DNA from: Trichobilharzia szidati
Taxonomy: Eukaryota > Platyhelminthes > Trematoda > Strigeidida > Schistosomatidae
DNA: 64,000 nucleotides
Direction: 5' to 3'
Assembly (NCBI GenBank): GCA_944472155.2
Contig: OX235272.1
Coordinates: 5,316,354 to 5,380,353, forward strand
The translations under genes were made by a program, and so were the position numbers. The notes under the pieces were generated by a model. That model did no database searches and was not told the DNA's origin. It saw only the letters and a program-made list of their open reading frames with translations. Below are positions 1 to 9,599 of this stretch, piece by piece (position 1 is the stretch's first letter; every line of letters begins with the position of its first letter).

Positions 1-584
1 AAGTCTCCTCAAATTGTCTCCTAAACGAACAAAATAAGATATACTATGACTCATTATTTATGTGGTCTTGAAATCAGACATTTGACCCTAATGTAGACTG
101 AGTTTCAGGATAGTGGATATTGTAGGTGCATTCTATCCATTCAGAACATGGTTTTTACATCTAAAACTACTAATTCATTTGATCAGGTAAAGTAACTACA
201 TAATTAGTTATAATTTCTGGTCACTTTGATTTTTCCATAGAACGGTAAATCTTAGCCTTCTCAGTCAGTCAGTTTTCTGAGTCTTCCTCACTGTGATGAC
301 ATTGGTCCTCGAACTAACGGTTGAATGAACTCAAACCCCAGCATTATATTCTTTGTCATGACAGTAATTAGTAAATATATATATTAAATTTCCAACGTCC
401 TCCTTTAGGCTATACTGTTCTGCATTTATTAGGATGCAAGCATCGGCGAGAGTGGATTTAACTCGTAAGCTATTGCAGTGTTTACCTATGAAAGACAAAT
501 GATTTCGCAGCTATCTTGCGTACATACTGGTGCAGAAAATTCCTCAGTAATGTAAGAAGTACCAGGCTTTCAAAACCTGTATTA
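1..584. other. No recognisable feature
   Basis: AT-rich sequence with only short chance reading frames. I see no repeat family, splice pattern or coding signal here. Confidence 0.4.
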
Positions 585-720
585 AAAATATTCTTTCACT
601 CCCTGAGTTCTCACTGGAAAATAGGGCTTCCGGCTATGAAGTTCCAGTAGCTATAGCGTTGTAGCTTTTCGTGAGATGAGTTTACTAGCCTCACGTTCAG
701 ACTCACTTACTACACTATTA
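585..720 (-). repeat. Degenerate family C fragment (3' part)
   Basis: The stretch reading 'ctcactggaaaatagggcttccggctatgaagttcc' in pieces, followed by 'gctagcctcacg'-like bases, matches the body and 3' end of the family C repeats at 13191-13430 and 31538-31753 in the same orientation. The tRNA-like head is missing, so this is an old truncated copy. Confidence 0.4.
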
Positions 721-989
721 TTATTACAGCTTCAACGGCATGTCCTTACTTTATCGCATTCTCTGGGGTATTCCTTAGCTGGTCCCACGATTATCCATAG
801 TCACTCATCTCCCTCTCACCATACAACATCCTCGGACTTACGCCCACTAGTCGTTACTCATTCAGGTTCAACTTAAGGGCATGGCGCACAATGTCAGTGT
901 CAAACTTATTCACCGGTTAGTAAACTTGGCGAAGTTTACGCGTACATCCTCCGGATCTGGAAGCATCGTTGACGAGCGTTTTAACACTG

Positions 990-1290
990 ATTGAACAAGT
1001 GTGATATATCTACTTCTTTCTTTGGTGCAGATTGAATTCTATTAGTCAGGTTTGCAATGTGGTCACCATTCTAGGTAGCTTGACATCACAGTGCACATTG
1101 ATTTGATGTTATTTGATAGTTGGAGGAAATTGGCAACAGGAAGCCTTTCTTGACTTAGGTTTCGTGCTAGTTGGCACTCATCAGCAAGGCGTATCTGCAA
1201 ACTTGATTGAACTAATGTCCCTCTCCTAGAGATTCGAACGTGCATCACCAGCCAATGCTGCGGTCAGAGACGTAACTATGGTCTAATCAA
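990..1290 (-). repeat. Family F tRNA-derived repeat, minus arm
   Basis: Read on the minus strand it has a tRNA-like head with a B-box-like GTTCGAATCTC. The body contains the 'atacgccttgctga' and 'gtgccaactagcacgaaacct' segments seen again at 34380-34560. It lies head-to-head with the plus-strand copy at 1320-1530. Copies at 23890-24240 and 34190-34560 define the family. Confidence 0.6.
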
Positions 1291-1319
1291 ACTATCCAAT
1301 GCATTCCTACAGGAGGTCA

Positions 1320-1530
1320 GTTGCGAGCCCAAGTAGCTCAGTGGTAACCTGTCTGTCTGTCTGAAGCACTGGCTGGTGACGCGGGTTCAAATCTCTCGAG
1401 GGGGGGGGAATGAGTTCTATCAAAGTTGCAGATACGCCTTGTTGACTGATTGGTGAGTGCCGACTAGCACTAAACCTAGGTCAAGGAGAACTTCCTGCCG
1501 ATCGCCTCCAAGCATCTAATATTCTCAGAC
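1320..1530 (+). repeat. Family F tRNA-derived repeat, plus arm
   Basis: A-box-like TAGCTCAGTGGTAAC near 1335 and B-box-like GGGTTCAAATCTC near 1383 give a tRNA-like Pol III promoter layout. A run of nine or more G follows near 1400. The body is the inverse of 990-1290, so the two form a head-to-head pair. It lies downstream of the innexin 3' end on the other strand. Confidence 0.6.
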
Positions 1531-1573
1531 TGAAACATCAACGTAATATATTAAAATAATTTATAATATTTGT

Positions 1574-1579
1574 TTTATT
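1574..1579 (-). promoter_or_regulatory. Candidate poly(A) signal of the innexin gene
   Basis: TTTATT on the plus strand reads AATAAA on the minus strand, about 60 nt past the innexin stop codon. Spacing and motif fit a cleavage signal, but the region is AT-rich, so chance is possible. Confidence 0.35.
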
Positions 1580-1635
1580 TACAGACACATGTAAATATGT
1601 ATATACAAGAAATTATGCAATATGACATAAGCAAT

Positions 1636-2455
1636 TCATACAATACTATCTGAACTTTCAAACAAATCGGATCTGCGGTACATGTTATTATTATTATTAC
1701 TATTGTTATAAGTATTAACATCTCGTGTCTCATCAAACGGTGTTCCACCATAACATGTATGCAATGATCTTGTTTTTGTTGGATGGGCTAACAAATCCGC
1801 ATTGAAATAAACTGTAGGCTCAAGTGACTCATGTCGAGCTAAAAATGGTTTCGAATGTGGACACAAGGTATGATGATAGGTTGGAATGTATGCTGGAGAT
1901 GGTTTCAACAAAGCCATCTGTTGATCATATTCAATAGTTTGCTTGAGCCTTAGCGATGTTGATGATGATAGTTTTGGTTGAATCGGGCAGTCATTATTAG
2001 GATCAGGCTGAGAGAATAAATTGGCAGTGTCCTTCTGATCTTTTGTGATACTAGTCATTGTTGGTGGTTTTGTCGACATCAGTGAGGATGCTGATTGGAT
2101 AGCCAGGAGTCTAGCTTCAAATAAATTCCATAAAGCGATAATTAAATCACTGATTATTAGATCCCCGGCATTGATAGATATTAACCATAGAAGGAATACT
2201 CCGTCTAAATTTAAATAATTATGTACAAATAGTTTTAAAGTGACAGGATTTAATTCTGTTAAGGCTTTTGTCTCACTCCATGAATATAAAAACTTGCTAA
2301 CAAATGTAATACGACTGTTTGCTATAGTAAGACGTGATAACCATTTGAGTAGACTGTAGAAGGTCAAAACTCCGACGAATACAATCCAAAACCATAAGAA
2401 GATGTAGACTTTTTCGAGGAATAAATTCAGCGGAAGTACACATTGTAGGGTATAT
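1636..2455 (-). CDS. Innexin, 3'-terminal exon
   Basis: Innexins are four-pass membrane proteins that form invertebrate gap junctions and non-junctional channels. This exon starts just after a minus-strand acceptor (TTTTAG, AG at 2457-2456) and encodes YTLQCVLPLNLFLEKVYIFL, the innexin hallmark before the fourth membrane segment (family form YTVQCVLPxNxFxEKxxxFLWFW). The hydrophobic TM4 segment (about residues 18-40 of the exon) comes next, then the conserved cytoplasmic motif YLNLDGVFLLWLISINAGD and a roughly 170-residue variable tail with an Asn run. The stop is TGA at 1638-1636. With the exon ending at 7284 the splice restores a Lys codon (AA|A) and the family order. The tail lies directly upstream of a possible poly(A) signal. 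Which innexin paralogue this is cannot be told from the sequence. Confidence 0.9.
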
Positions 2456-2658
2456 CTAAAATTTGAGATAGAAAGAAAACGTTAGTTAAAGTGCAAGTTA
2501 GTGTAGCCGATTTCAAATAAGATCATTAGATGAGTTCTACAATAGCGTCCCAAAGGATGAGAACGCACGAGTGACCTTGAGTCGACCAGTCAGAAAAATG
2601 AAGGATTTTTCCGCAAAAATTTACGTATATTTACATAAAAAAACATCAAAAAACATTA

Positions 2659-3465
2659 AACAGGGTATGTTTTGTCTAATATGAGATAAAAAGATGTCCC
2701 CAGTATAATGGGGAGTGTCATGTATTCATCTAGGTGAGATCCGTTGATAGCTCTGATTCTATTTTTTAGTCTTCCCCAGAAACCTTCCATTGAATTTAGT
2801 ATGAGTACCGGTTCTGGGATCGACGAAATCATCAGAATGGTTAACTCGGTGGTGTATATATCCTAAATCGGATAATCGGTTACATGCTGCCTATTCATCC
2901 GTGTGAATGGTAGTGCCTGGCAAAACGAGTCTCTGAATTATAGGCAGAAGAGTGTCGGCACTCCTGTCTGGAATAAGTTCAATAAATCCTTTCCGAATTT
3001 GGGTGTCGTAAATTCCCAATACCCAAACGTTATTTGCTTTAGCACGTCTCCGATTGCATTTCTTCTTTATAAGCACCGCTTCGTTGACATAAACGACAAC
3101 ACCGACTCCGCCCAACACTTGTGTAATACTGTTAATTTTCCGTGATGCTAAATCTCGACAAAATTGGAACCACCACACAGTAGACGTCAACGTATTTTCT
3201 GTCTGAGCGGTAGTTGATCTCACACCGGACTTCAAAATCCAGTAATGGCATAGAAACAGTATATTCGTCAAGGAAAGTTTCGATTTAGCAGAGAAAGTCC
3301 CTAGAAGATAGTTAACTGAGAGTGTCACTTACCAGTAAGAAAACTTGTTCGTTTCCTACACTCTGCACATCTAAATAAATATCCATCAATGACCTGGGAA
3401 TACCGTTGCAGGTTCATTGAAGCACCACAGTTACATATACTAGAACGCCTTATCAATCCATTATC
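2659..3465 (-). pseudogene. Merlin-type DNA transposase relic with a 32-bp intron
   Basis: Merlin elements are cut-and-paste DNA transposons related to bacterial IS1016/IS1595 and are known from schistosomes. From 3465 down, the minus strand encodes a zinc-finger-like N-terminus (CNCGASMNLQ ... FRCAECRKRTSFLTG). A GTAAGT...TTCTAG interval at 3332-3301 then has to be spliced to continue into TFSAKSKLSL. Next come CNRRRAKANNVWVLG, IPDRSADTLLPIIQRLVLPG and TTIHTDE, the region of the DDE/ISXO2-like domain, and SMEGFWGRLKNRI with the last catalytic Glu. Damage: the residue expected as the first catalytic Asp reads Asn (VYVNEA), a TAG replaces the Trp after HTDE, and there is one frameshift before SMEGFW. 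It cannot encode active transposase. Terminal inverted repeats were not located. Confidence 0.8.
3301..3332 (-). other. 32-bp intron inside the Merlin relic
   Basis: On the minus strand the interval starts GTAAGT and ends TTCTAG. Removing it joins ...SFLT-G to TFSAKSK in the frame expected for the family, while reading through gives a stop (AAG TGA). Introns of about 30-40 bp are typical of schistosome genes. Confidence 0.65.
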
Positions 3466-3799
3466 CAGGCACTATTGAAATACGTGATCAGGGTGAAATT
3501 TTCATATGAGCGGGTGAACAGCTTTCATTTTCGCGCTAGAATAATCGTAAGTTCCTTTAACCAACGACTAGCAAGGGTTCAAGATCATTTGACCGTTCGA
3601 TCTCCTGGGACGCTATTTTTGAACTTTGCCGGTGACATAAGCAATATTGAACTTTTGAGAACCAGTGATTACTGAAGAGGCTCACAATTGTTCGTATATG
3701 ATCTCATGTAGTGTACAAGAAAGGACCTGGTTTTCACTGGTTCTCCAACTGATCTCAATTGACGATTTAACTCAAAACAAATCAAATATCTGCAGAATT

Positions 3800-4125
3800 A
3801 AGCTTAAAAATTAGTCTAATGTTCACCAGTGACTGACTTTGGGTTGGATTTCCTGGAATTTGAGTAATTAGTTATGGAAGGTGAGGTTCACTATGTCGGA
3901 TGTAGAGACAAGGACGTTGATCTGCGGTTGAGTTGTATATCATGAATCCTTAGATTCTGTCCTACTGGCTGAATGGTAAAAAAACGCTCCTCGTAGCCTG
4001 GAGGTCCTCAATTCGATCTCCAGGCTGGTCATATGTGCGCGCCGTGAAGAGCCTCAAGTTGGGACGAAACAGCCTTTTAGTAATCCCTAGTTTTTATTGG
4101 TTCTCTAACTGATATCATTATATGT
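3800..4125 (+). repeat. Family A repeat (diverged)
   Basis: It has the tRNA-like head (A-box-like TGGCTGAATGGTA near 3967, B-box-like TTCGATCTC near 4012) followed by GTGAAGAGCCTC...GGGACGAAACAGC and GGTTCTCTAACTGATATC, the order typical of family A. It lies within the innexin intron, antisense to the gene. Confidence 0.6.
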
Positions 4126-4620
4126 CCTTACTTGAATACAGTCAAATTCCAGGGATTTAACATTTGTAAACTGCAATCTCAAGACTCAAACTAGTCGCTT
4201 TAGAATACCGTTCAGGTATACCTCCTCTATTTCAATCAAACAAGTTTCGACTTTTATCACGTTCATATTCATATACGTTTTCAGCTTCAAGAAGACGTAT
4301 GATAAAAGACTAAATAATCAAATTGACGTAGTCACTCAGGGACAACCTATGCAGGCTAAAGGAGTCTACTGATGACTAGATGAGACAAAATCAATGTAAT
4401 CTACAAAATACCCCACACGTGATGATTGTCAGGTTGACTACATAGATTACTCCAGTATATTTGAATCTGTCATGTTATGGGAATAAAGGAATATAACTAA
4501 GGGTTCAAGTGTCTTATCTTAATAATGATAATTGACCAAGAAGAAGATTCGAGAATCGTAATTCATGCACTAACACACAATTAAGCAATTAGGTGAGGTA
4601 TAGCTGGAATTTAATTGGTG

Positions 4621-4692
4621 GATGGTGACTAGCAGTGGAATCCAGGAAGCGCATTTCGTCCTATTCGGGACTCGTCATCTCGATGTGCCTTC
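4621..4692 (-). ncRNA. Hammerhead ribozyme motif, C3 changed to A
   Basis: Read on the minus strand: stem I half, then ATGACGA where CTGANGA is expected, stem II GTCC/GGAC, GAAA, and a short stem III ending TTC before CTGGATTCC. Position C3 is A, which should break the C3-G8 pair, so this copy is probably inactive. Confidence 0.6.
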
Positions 4693-4740
4693 ACCCCCCA
4701 TTGAGTGATGATGTTCCCACCGAGGCTCGAACCCAGTGCG

Positions 4741-4790
4741 ACATCTGGCTGACGAGTCTTAAATAGGACGAAATGCGCATCCTCGATTCC
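4741..4790 (+). ncRNA. Hammerhead ribozyme with intact core
   Basis: The core is complete: CTGACGA at 4749-4755, stem II GTC(T)/(G)GAC at 4756-4759 and 4766-4769, GAAA at 4770-4773, a self-complementary stem III (ATGCGCAT, 4773-4780), C17 at 4781, and a stem I with five of six pairs between 4743-4748 and 4782-4787. The predicted cut lies between 4781 and 4782. The very short stem III suggests weak activity as a monomer. Confidence 0.65.
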
Positions 4791-5474
4791 ACTGCTAGTC
4801 ACCATCTACCAAATAAATTCTAATTACATGCCCAGACATCGTCGAAGCATCTGCACAAGAAGCCGACAAGTCAACCTGAGAGGTACAGTTGTAGTTTTAA
4901 ATTCAAAGTTAGAAAGTGCATTAACTTCTGGAATCCCATTCATCAGTTGATTAGTGTCAAGGTTAAGCTGACGGTCCTGATCAGAAGTAAAATTGACTGA
5001 CTGTGGATTTCACCGTGGTGTTTATTAGTTTTTAAAATGATATTCGTTGAACACTAAACACAGTGAAGTAAACTAATAGTCGACGAATGTTAAAAGTGAA
5101 TATCCTGGAAAATGCCTAAAAAGCATAGAAGTTGGATTTTGTGTTTCGTTGGAATACGAACCAATATTAGTTAGAGAATTATAGTAAGACAGTGATCACC
5201 TGTTTTTTCCTTGCTTAGGACTCTTCAGAAGTATGCAAGTATGATCCTTTCAGGGACTGAAGCCAGGGCATTCAGGATATGAGGACAGGTCGTTAACCAT
5301 TCAGCGATTGGGTCGGATGGAAGTCCTGTAATTCTGATAGGAAGTAGTAACCAATAGTAATCCACCGCATAAAAATTACCGACTCGGATGTATTCTCTGA
5401 GCTGACTGATTTAGTAGCAGAGCTTTCCTAGTCTTTCTAGACAACATCTTCAGCATAAGGTTAAATATCGGTCT

Positions 5475-5950
5475 ACTGAAAACCTCCATCAATATATTAA
5501 ATATAATTTCTCTTATTCGGTTTGTTTAAATCTAGTAAAATGTGACCTCCAGTGGCTTTGCTTACTCTGGTGAGTATTTGAAGTATTTACAACATGCTGA
5601 TTTGTAAATTTCTATTAAACGTGAGAAGAAGCATTACACTATGTGGCAGCTTATACCAATACACGAGATTACGATTTCTGAGTGGTGTCCTTGGTTCACA
5701 AATGCCCTACTGAACTTTAAATGATTGGCATTCAACAAAGTGTGTCGTGTATTTCTCGGAGGAGAAATAGAAGAGATATCATAATGATCGATTAGTTTGC
5801 ACTTTAGGTCAGATAGAACTGTCATTTCATGCGATCTCCTGTCAGTTAATGTTATATTTGAAGATGCCATACGAAGAGAAAATATCATGCAATAAACTCG
5901 ACTGATAATTCTGTACATTGTATAAACAATGTACGGAATAAAGCTGTTAT
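5475..5950 (+). repeat. Repeat D: 3' tail of a CR1-type retrotransposon
   Basis: It is closely similar to 21185-21597 from 'actgaaaacctccatcaat' onward. It ends GGAATAAAGCTG followed by ATT repeats, the same ending type as the CR1-like copies (GGAATAAAGCAG near 61796 and, inverted, 13772). No coding motif was recognised. It abuts an oppositely oriented RTE. Confidence 0.55.
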
Positions 5951-6915
5951 TATTATTATCTTTTCCTTTCGTTCCTAGAAAAGGATATTGCTTCAGCCGC
6001 ACGTCTCCATTGCGTTTGGTTCTCTGCCAACGTTTCATCTGGCTGTACGTCTGACCACATACTTTCGTTTCCTCTTCACATTACCTCCTCCATGTCACGC
6101 TTCCAATGATGACCAACTAGCCGTTCCCATTCGGATGCCACTTGAGAGATGGCCTGGCATGTGATGTCACTCACTAGATGGTTTGTTTTCTCAGAGTGTA
6201 GCCAGCAAATCCATCTCCATTTCTTCCTGCATATTTCTTGCAAAGTCGTTCCTGCTGAGTTGGTTAATTCATTGCCAGAGATCCCTGTTGTTTATCTTTT
6301 CTGGCCGACCATCTGATCTTCAGCGAAGTTCTGAGGGGAGACGAATGTTGATGAAGGTGTGTAGTTTTTTTGAAGTGCCCTTCGTGACGCACTGGCCAAG
6401 TCTCTGATCCGTATAGTAAGGAGAACTGACTTCACATTGGAGTTGGAAATCCGCATCTTGTTTTTCATGCTGAGTGCTGAGTGTTGACCTCCACACAAAC
6501 TTGAGAGAAATGAAAGTTTGCCTTAATTTCCCGATCTTCGCTTTGATACCCTCATCAGTTCCGTCTACCTGTATTTGAAGCAATGCTTCCCAGGTAGGTA
6601 GGTAGGTAAAGGAGGTTGTTTTTTCAGATTTCCCCATTTACGTTGATTGTTGTCTGTTATTGTTGGTAGTGCTGTTGGCCAGGAATCTTCATCACCTCTG
6701 TTTTCTCTATGTTCAGCTGCAGTGATGACCTATCTTTGATGCTTCTCTTGCCAACTTGTTGCTTGTCACTTTCATATCACTCAGTTTGTGGGAAATCAGA
6801 CATATATCATCGGCGAAATCCAGATCCCCCAAGTTTTTTTGTATGGGTCCATTTCATGCCCATTTCCACGTTGCTCTCTGTTTGTCGCATTACCCAGTCT
6901 ACTGCAATCATGAAA
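5950..6915 (-). pseudogene. RTE (SR2-like) retrotransposon, 5'-truncated
   Basis: RTE elements encode an apurinic endonuclease and a reverse transcriptase and integrate by target-primed reverse transcription. On the minus strand, from about 6910, the copy begins in the reverse transcriptase palm (the VDWVMRQT and FADD-type region), passes the conserved 'knuckle' segment (EKTEV, SINGN, TDEDIKAKIGK, NSNVKSVLL) and ends near the C-terminal WRRS-type motif and the tail 'GAAGC...TTCC TAGGAAC'. Several frameshifts and stops make it a pseudogene. It lies in the innexin intron on the same strand as the gene. Confidence 0.8.
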
Positions 6916-7283
6916 CGGGGTAAACACGATTCATTTTAATAGACAGGAAATTTAGGCAGTCTAGTGATTTAAGGAGGCCACGATTTAATGGACGTTGTTT
7001 CGAAAAATATTCACTGTACAAGTTACGAGTTGACAGGGGTTGGTACTGACCGATCATCAAATTCCAACCCATTGGTTGATTGATCAATAGGATATCCTTA
7101 TAACACGAAGGTGCTGGGTTCAATTTCCGTTAGGATAATGGGTCACCACTACTAAAGAATCACAAACTAGGACGAAACAGCTATCCTTTTACCTTCTAAC
7201 TAACGTTGCTTAGGAAATTCACATTGATATAAAGACTGAAATTATCTTTTTTTAAATAAAAATATAGATTTAAATCTACTCAC

Positions 7284-7809
7284 TTGTAATTTTTCCCCAA
7301 TTTTTTCGCCTCAAAATCACAATAAGTAACACGTGGAAAATGTCCTGTCTCACTCCATACATTTCCATTAATCAAATCTCGCAGGACTTGTATACCGAAA
7401 AAGTAGGATTTAACGCCTAGAAATACTTTCATTAAGTATAACTGGGCAAATATATTGACTAAATATAACAATTTAACTGTCACATATAAATAGAATAGAA
7501 AACTGCTGCTTCGCTTAAAGCCTTTAATCTTTTGACTACCGCATAACCAATGACATGAACATGCTGGGAGTAAACAGATCAAGGTGAGTAAGCACCTCAA
7601 GCATAACCATAATCCATAACAGAATTGATAGCAGGCCTTTTTAACATGGAATGTTCTATGCGGAAGTTTTGACTTGTGTGCAGTTTGTTTTGTGTTACGT
7701 TGGGATAGTGACAGTTTGAAGAAGGCTGGTGAATTGCAGCATGGCCAACAGGAAGTTTTCCGAGTTCGTGAGGTTGACCTATTGGCGGTTGACTGGGAAG
7801 TTTGTAATT
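7284..7809 (-). CDS. Innexin, internal exon (TM3 and second extracellular loop)
   Basis: On the minus strand this encodes FLYLYVTVKLLYLVNIFAQL (third membrane segment of innexins, residues near 7480-7420), then FLGVKSYFFGIQVLRDLING and SETGHFPRVTYCDFEAKKLG, the conserved second extracellular loop with its Cys. It ends at a GTGAGT donor (7283-7278) and splices in frame to the exon at 2455. The upstream edge is uncertain: the frame stays open to 7852, and a CAG acceptor after a pyrimidine-rich tract lies at 7812-7810, giving a start at 7809. Homology is clear only from about 7540 down. The Cys-rich hydrophobic stretch at about 7545-7640 is unusual for the cytoplasmic loop, so the true acceptor may be closer. 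Confidence 0.8.
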
Positions 7810-7994
7810 CTGTGCGGATGCAAAAAGAAAGACGTGATATGAAACGCTTGTGTCAGTAAAGATAGGAAGTTATTAGAATACTTTTAAGTAATGCATATAT
7901 TTAAATATATAAATGCGGTAAACATAATTCTAAAAGACAACACAGTTATCCGTAGAAGAGATAATAATAAGAGGTGCAGAATTCTAACAACAGC

Positions 7995-8295
7995 ACGTTT
8001 TCTATAGATGGTTTGTGAGGATTAGTTTTGTTTTTGCGAGTTGTTCATGGATTGATATCAGTTAGCAAACCATTGAAAACCAGGGAGTATTGTATAGTCA
8101 GGTGTTTCCTCTTAGTTTGGGAATCAAGGGTAGTACGCACCCACCACCAGTGTTCGAACTCAGGACCTTCCGGTCACAAGATGAGCTCGTATATCATTCA
8201 GCCACTCGGACTGATACAATGACTAGCCCATGAATTCTAACTTCTACCAACTAGTGATTTAGCGTGATTACCAACCAGTTTCATCGGTGGAACAT
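7995..8295 (-). repeat. Family A repeat, minus arm of an inverted pair
   Basis: Reading the minus strand from 8295 gives the 5' region (CGCTAAATCAC), a tRNA-like head, the ribozyme-like segment and the 3' end 'gatatcaatccatgaacaactcgc'. It lies head-to-head with 8335-8575 across a roughly 40-bp centre. Confidence 0.7.
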
Positions 8296-8334
8296 TTATC
8301 CTCACACTTGATTGGATGGACCTCACTGGTCATG

Positions 8335-8575
8335 ACTTCTCACTTGTCGGTCACGCTAAATCACGAATTGGTAGAAGTTAGAATTCATGTACTGGCCATT
8401 GAATCGGGTCCTAGTGGCTGAATGGTATACGAGCTTGTCTTGAACCGGGACGTCCTGGGTTCGGACCACAGTGGATGCGTATTGCTGATGATTCTCAAAC
8501 TAGGAGGAAACAGCTGTCCAGTACTCCCTGGTTTCCAACAGTTCTCTAACTGATATCAATCCGTGATCAACTCGT
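8335..8575 (+). repeat. Family A repeat, plus arm of an inverted pair
   Basis: Full tRNA-headed unit: A-box-like TGGCTGAATGGTATACGAGC near 8411, B-box-like GGGTTCGGACC near 8457, a hammerhead fold at 8479-8524 and the end CTAACTGATATCAATCCGTG. The arm is the inverse of 7995-8295. Confidence 0.75.
8479..8524 (+). ncRNA. Hammerhead ribozyme fold inside family A, complete core
   Basis: Stem I is GTATTG (8479-8484) with CAGTAC (8519-8524), six pairs with one G-U. The core CTGATGA is 8485-8491. Stem II is weak (TTCT 8492-8495 with GGAG 8503-8506). GAAA is 8507-8510, stem III is the self-complementary ACAGCTGT (8510-8517), and C17 is 8518. Most other family A copies have A at the C3 position. Activity is untested, and the weak stem II and minimal stem III argue for slow cleavage. 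Confidence 0.55.
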
Positions 8576-8589
8576 AAAAACGGCATATT

Positions 8590-9260
8590 TCACACTAAGT
8601 GGAAAAATATATCAACAGGATAAAGGAAAAGCCATGGCATCGCTTACCTCACCAACAATAACGGACACATTCATGGATTTTTGAGAAGCGAAAATACGCT
8701 TAAGCCGCCCAAGTTATCAATAAAATGTTGATAGAGGTGCGAAGATGGCATACTAAGAATAATGAAGAGGAAACCCTTCCCACACATAAAAAGTCATGTA
8801 GACTGAGGCGTAAAAATGACGAATTTTCGATTAACTATGTGGGTCAGACGTGTAGGTCATTCAAAATAAGAGTGAATAAGCATAAACGTCTCAGTGAAGG
8901 TCATTCAACATGAACACAGGAGTGAGATGCAAGACACAGTATTTATTTTTTAATTTTGATTACAGCTGGTTGCCACACCGTATTTTCAGTACAAGTATGG
9001 AATTTTCAGCATGGATATCGTTAGGCCAAATTTTGCAGGCCGACCATAGATATCAGGTGTGCGTCGGCAGGGAATCAAACCCCGGACCATGTGCATGGTC
9101 GGCGAGAGTCCTAACCACCGACCATGACATTTGTTTTCCCAAATCAAATAGAAATAAATGGAAAGAAAGAGTAATAACGGAGTCCATACTCAATAATGTC
9201 ACCCTAATCACATTCAACAATAGTGACGCAGTACAGCTATCAACAACCTGGAATATATAA
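8590..9260 (+). pseudogene. Penelope-like element fragment with GIY-YIG motif, split by SINE B
   Basis: PLEs encode a reverse transcriptase and a C-terminal GIY-YIG endonuclease. The frame near 8840-8895 reads NYVGQTCRSFKIRVNKHKR, the PLE form of the GIY-YIG core (YIGxTxRxxxxRxxEHK). After a family B insertion (8957-9130) the frame resumes with KERVITESILNNV and a C-terminal segment like the PLE-2 copy at 26780-26890. The upstream part is too decayed to read. Confidence 0.65.
8957..9130 (-). repeat. Family B tRNA-derived SINE
   Basis: The minus strand reads a tRNA-like head (GTCGG...TTAGGACTCTCGCCGACCATGC, B-box-like GGGTTTGATTCCC) and a body ending AAATTCCATACTTGTAC, ATACGGTGTGGCAACCAGCTGTAATC. 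Copies at 43128-43316, 59025-59205 and 62625-62815. It interrupts a PLE fragment. Confidence 0.75.
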
Positions 9261-9599
9261 TTCTAGATGCGCAAAAATGAACAAACACAAATTAGATGCA
9301 TATAAGATTATAAATTATGTGTGAATTAAAAACAATACCACCAGCTGATGTGATCACGTACACAGTAATTTTGCTCGAAATATTATCAAAATTAAAAGCA
9401 TTTCTTAGGGTATGGAAAAAGCCATTGAAATTTGGTGTTATAACAACGGAAGCATAAAATTTTTCTCCTCATCTTTTCCATTCTAAGGTGGGAATACAGA
9501 GTGCACACACTTACTGAATGTGGGAATGTGGAAGATATGATCATAAATATGTGATTCCTAACTCCGTTTCATATGGTATAATATGGTGGGTAATTTTGA

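Larger units (their letters stand above)
4597..4880. repeat. Family E (Sm-alpha-like) palindromic repeat
   Basis: Two inverted arms each carry the Sm-alpha ribozyme signature: the bases GACGAGTC, GGACGAAATGCGC and ATTCCACTGCTAGTCACCAT occur on the minus strand near 4690-4621 and on the plus strand at 4749-4803. A B-box-like GGCTCGAACCC sits between the arms near 4723. Schistosome Sm-alpha repeats are known to encode active hammerhead ribozymes. The outer flank at 4800-4880 matches the outer flank of the copy at 27585 in inverse orientation. Confidence 0.75.
2456..7283 (-). other. Innexin intron (4.8 kb), repeat-filled
   Basis: Donor GTGAGT reads on the minus strand at 7283-7278 and acceptor TTTTAG ends at 2456. 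Removing it joins ...GKNY|K to YTLQC in frame, as in other innexins. It contains a Merlin relic, family A and E repeats, a CR1-like tail and a truncated RTE. Confidence 0.8.

Noticed and set aside
676..876. 66-codon open frame, Ser/His/Thr-rich
   Set aside because: No family, no splice context, and the composition is of chance type next to a decayed repeat.
8404..8470. tRNA-like heads in families A, B, C and F as possible tRNA genes
   Set aside because: They have A and B boxes but no complete cloverleaf, and the same head recurs in many dispersed copies with a shared body, so they are SINE-type repeats.
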